Source of the DNA: Granulicella sapmiensis
GTDB lineage: Bacteria > Acidobacteriota > Terriglobia > Terriglobales > Acidobacteriaceae
Assembly (NCBI GenBank): GCA_026225395.1
Contig: JAMFSR010000028.1
Location: forward strand, 145,978 to 209,977
DNA: 64,000 bases
Direction: 5' to 3'
Both the position numbers and the translations under genes were made by a program. Position 1 is the first letter of the stretch. Each line of letters starts with the position of its first letter. The notes under the pieces are model-generated. The model was not told the origin of the DNA, searched no databases, and saw nothing but the letters and a program-made list of their open reading frames with translations. Below are positions 62,662-64,000 of the stretch, piece after piece.

Positions 62662-63254
62662 AGAGCCTCCATGTATGGGCGAATGACATTGCTGACGCGG
62701 CAAATCTTCGCGTAGCGGTAGATGTCGTTGATGCTCGCCTTCCTCTGCGAAAGGCAGTCTCTTAGAGCCTCGATTGCGATATCGAGGCCGATCTTGTTCC
62801 GAAACTTAAAGCAGTCCGCGACGGTCTTTGCAGCGGAGTAAACACGGACGGATACGCCCTCGACACGATGGGTCTCAATACCTTCCGTGAGGGATGGCCC
62901 GGACAGCCGAGCAATCCTGAGCGAAGGAAACTCCAGCGCGGGTGTTCTGGCCCCCTTCCCCAGGGCAATCCATATCGACGATGGGTTCTGCGTCGTGATC
63001 TCGTGGAAAGCAAGCGCCGTCAGAAGGCATAGAACGGCTTCTGGAACCCGCTTCGTCACCTCAGCGTAGGAATGTCTCTCGGTAATGGCCGCGTCGGGTA
63101 TGGTGTAGACTCCGCGACCAGTTCGACTGAGTTTGCCTCGCCGGTACAGACGCAGGAGATATTCGCGGGGGATGCCAAGCACTTCAAGATCGCGGGGTCT
63201 GACGATCCCGTGCTTGTCGACATATCGCATTGTCTTAACCATGTTGCTTGTCAT
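62658..63254 (-). CDS. abiEi: AbiEi antitoxin / autorepressor
   Basis: The ATG at 63254 gives 198 residues starting MTSNMVKTMRYVDKHG; a TTG at 63269 and an ATG at 63242 are alternatives. The N-terminal winged helix (HGIVRPRDLEVLGIPREYLLRLYRRGKLSRTGRGVYTI) matches the AbiEi_4 antitoxin domain. The C-terminal half carries SAAKTVADCFKFRNKIGLDIAIEALRD, conserved in the family. AbiEi neutralises AbiEii and represses its own promoter; a fitting palindrome lies just upstream. Confidence 0.9.
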   Translation of the reverse strand: MTSNMVKTMRYVDKHGIVRPRDLEVLGIPREYLLRLYRRGKLSRTGRGVYTIPDAAITERHSYAEVTKRVPEAVLCLLTALAFHEITTQNPSSIWIALGKGARTPALEFPSLRIARLSGPSLTEGIETHRVEGVSVRVYSAAKTVADCFKFRNKIGLDIAIEALRDCLSQRKASINDIYRYAKICRVSNVIRPYMEAL

Positions 63255-63270
63255 CGTCGATTGTCTCAAA

Positions 63271-63300
63271 ACGTCATTAGTTAATTATAAAGGATGACGT
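63271..63300 (-). promoter_or_regulatory. abiE promoter with palindromic operator
   Basis: A perfect -10 TATAAT (63284-63289) lies exactly between inverted arms ACGTCAT (63271-63277) and ATGACGT (63294-63300). A repressor bound to the arms would cover the -10 box. The -35 is weak. This is a likely autoregulatory site for AbiEi. Confidence 0.65.
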
Positions 63301-63312
63301 ATTGCAACACCT

Positions 63313-64000
63313 CTAAAGGCTCAAACCCAATCCAAGCTGTTCTACGATCTGCTGAATTGGCTGTGGATCAAGGCTCTTCGCAATAGTCACATCCTCAAGA
63401 GCAACCGACTTTGATACATTGCGACTCAGTTCGTGGCCCAGCGTTGCCGCGTCGTTCGTGTAAATCTGTGCGTCGTACTGAGCCCGAGAGACGGAGACAT
63501 ACGCCATGCGACTATTCAGCAGCTCGCCGTGCGCCTGTTCTGAGTCAACGTGAATCAGCACCCGGTCGGCGGTCTGGCCTTGGCTGCTGTGGCTCGTCAC
63601 CGCATAGCCGTAATCGAGATGCGGATGCTGTCGAGCGTTGAACTCGACCTCACGACCCGAGTCCATCTTCAGTTTCAGGTTTCCGCCGCCGTCGATCTGC
63701 TCCACCGTCCCCAGCTCACGATTCGCCAGCTTTTGCTCGTGATACGGGGCGGTCAACTGCACCCGGTCGCCCTCTGCAAACGCGCGTTCGCTGTCGCGGT
63801 AGACCGTCACGCCCTGCAACCGGCGCGGGTCATAGCTCAACTCCTCGCCGCTCTTACGCGTTACCGTGACGATGTTATTCTCCGGCTCAGTATGGGCCAC
63901 ACGCGCATATTCCCCCGCCTCGATGCCGAGCGGCTTCGACCCTTTCGAGTAGCGGATTACGTCGCCACTCTCGTAGTTCTGCGCGTATTGCCGGTCGGCT
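63313..64000 (-). CDS. MobF-type conjugative relaxase-helicase (TraA/TrwC family), C-terminal part
   Basis: The frame is open to the window edge, so only the last about 229 residues are visible. They begin near QYAQNYESGDVIRYSKGSKPLGIEAGEYARV and end IQQIVEQLGLGLSL. The RecD-like helicase motif V/VI is seen at GYAVTSHSSQGQTADRVLIHVD and AYVSVSRAQYDAQIY. The internal GTG at 63900 is not the start. The N-terminal relaxase domain and oriT should lie past 64 kb. It is the clearest sign that the region comes from a conjugative element. Confidence 0.85.
   Translation of the reverse strand, partial: ADRQYAQNYESGDVIRYSKGSKPLGIEAGEYARVAHTEPENNIVTVTRKSGEELSYDPRRLQGVTVYRDSERAFAEGDRVQLTAPYHEQKLANRELGTVEQIDGGGNLKLKMDSGREVEFNARQHPHLDYGYAVTSHSSQGQTADRVLIHVDSEQAHGELLNSRMAYVSVSRAQYDAQIYTNDAATLGHELSRNVSKSVALEDVTIAKSLDPQPIQQIVEQLGLGLSL

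Larger units (their letters stand above)
52851..64000. mobile_element. Integrated genomic island / ICE-like element (right part beyond window)
   Basis: The element is bounded on the left by the tRNA-Leu(CAA) 3' scar. Orientation is consistent: the intact tRNA-Leu(CAA) should lie past 64 kb. The contents are typical cargo: glycosyltransferases, AbiE toxin-antitoxin, DUF2130 protein and a MobF relaxase-helicase. Base composition is visibly less GC-rich than the flagellar and core regions, especially 53-59.7 kb. No integrase is inside the visible part. The extent is inferred, not observed. Confidence 0.6.

Overview
The window looks like a high-GC chromosome of an acidobacterium (Acidobacteriota, probably Acidobacteriaceae). 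This is inferred from gene content and style: a large single-direction flagellar locus, a lexA with an apparently leaderless start, a non-phosphorylative L-fuconate pathway and many exported glycan enzymes. No rRNA or housekeeping marker is present to prove it.

Region 1 (1-28.2 kb) is an almost unbroken minus-strand flagellar locus. In transcription order it reads: OmpR-type response regulator, an 89-residue histidine-kinase-like stub, a sigma-54 activator without a DNA-binding domain, a terminator, flgB-flgC-fliE-fliF-fliG-fliH-fliI-fliJ-fliK-flgD-flgE, a second terminator, then fliL-fliN2-fliO-fliP-fliQ-fliR-flhB-flhA-fliA-fliM-fliN-(MshEN protein)-cheY-flgF-flgG-flgA-flgH-flgI-flgJ-flgM-flgN-flgK, running off the left edge. 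Basal body, rod, rings, hook, export gate, switch and the sigma-28/FlgM checkpoint are all encoded. Filament, cap, stator and FlhF/FlhG genes are not in the window. Most junctions are 1-4 bp overlaps, so translational coupling is likely.

Region 2 (28.2-38.5 kb) is ordinary core genome: lexA, an RND/ABC-type periplasmic adaptor followed by a DUF4097 protein, an NTF2-like protein, gph, a DinB-fold protein, pgk, tpiA, lepB, murQ, an atypical response regulator and a small lipoprotein.

Region 3 (38.5-52.2 kb) is sugar metabolism. A GntR/FadR regulator, a 2,4-diketo-3-deoxy-L-fuconate hydrolase-type enzyme, L-fuconate dehydratase and a divergent SDR dehydrogenase together fit the lower, non-phosphorylative L-fucose route to pyruvate and lactate. 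A GH5-like hydrolase, an MFS sugar-acid transporter, a LacD-like aldolase, an ECF sigma factor with a small His-rich membrane protein, a Gfo/Idh/MocA oxidoreductase, a Tat-exported alpha-toroid hydrolase and zwf follow.

Region 4 (52.3-64 kb) starts with two tRNA-Leu loci. The first, tRNA-Leu(UAA), is split at the anticodon by a compact group I intron of the cyanobacterial tRNA-Leu type. The second is only the 3' part of a tRNA-Leu(CAA), and reads as an attachment-site scar. Everything beyond it, to the window edge, behaves like an integrated mobile element: tandem direct repeats next to the scar, visibly lower GC, an HExxH protein of unknown function, a glycan cluster (GT32; a GT25 + sulfotransferase-like + GH16 fusion; a NodU/CmcH carbamoyltransferase), a DUF2130 coiled-coil protein with four 207-bp repeats, an AbiE toxin-antitoxin pair with a probable operator, and the C-terminal part of a MobF conjugative relaxase-helicase.
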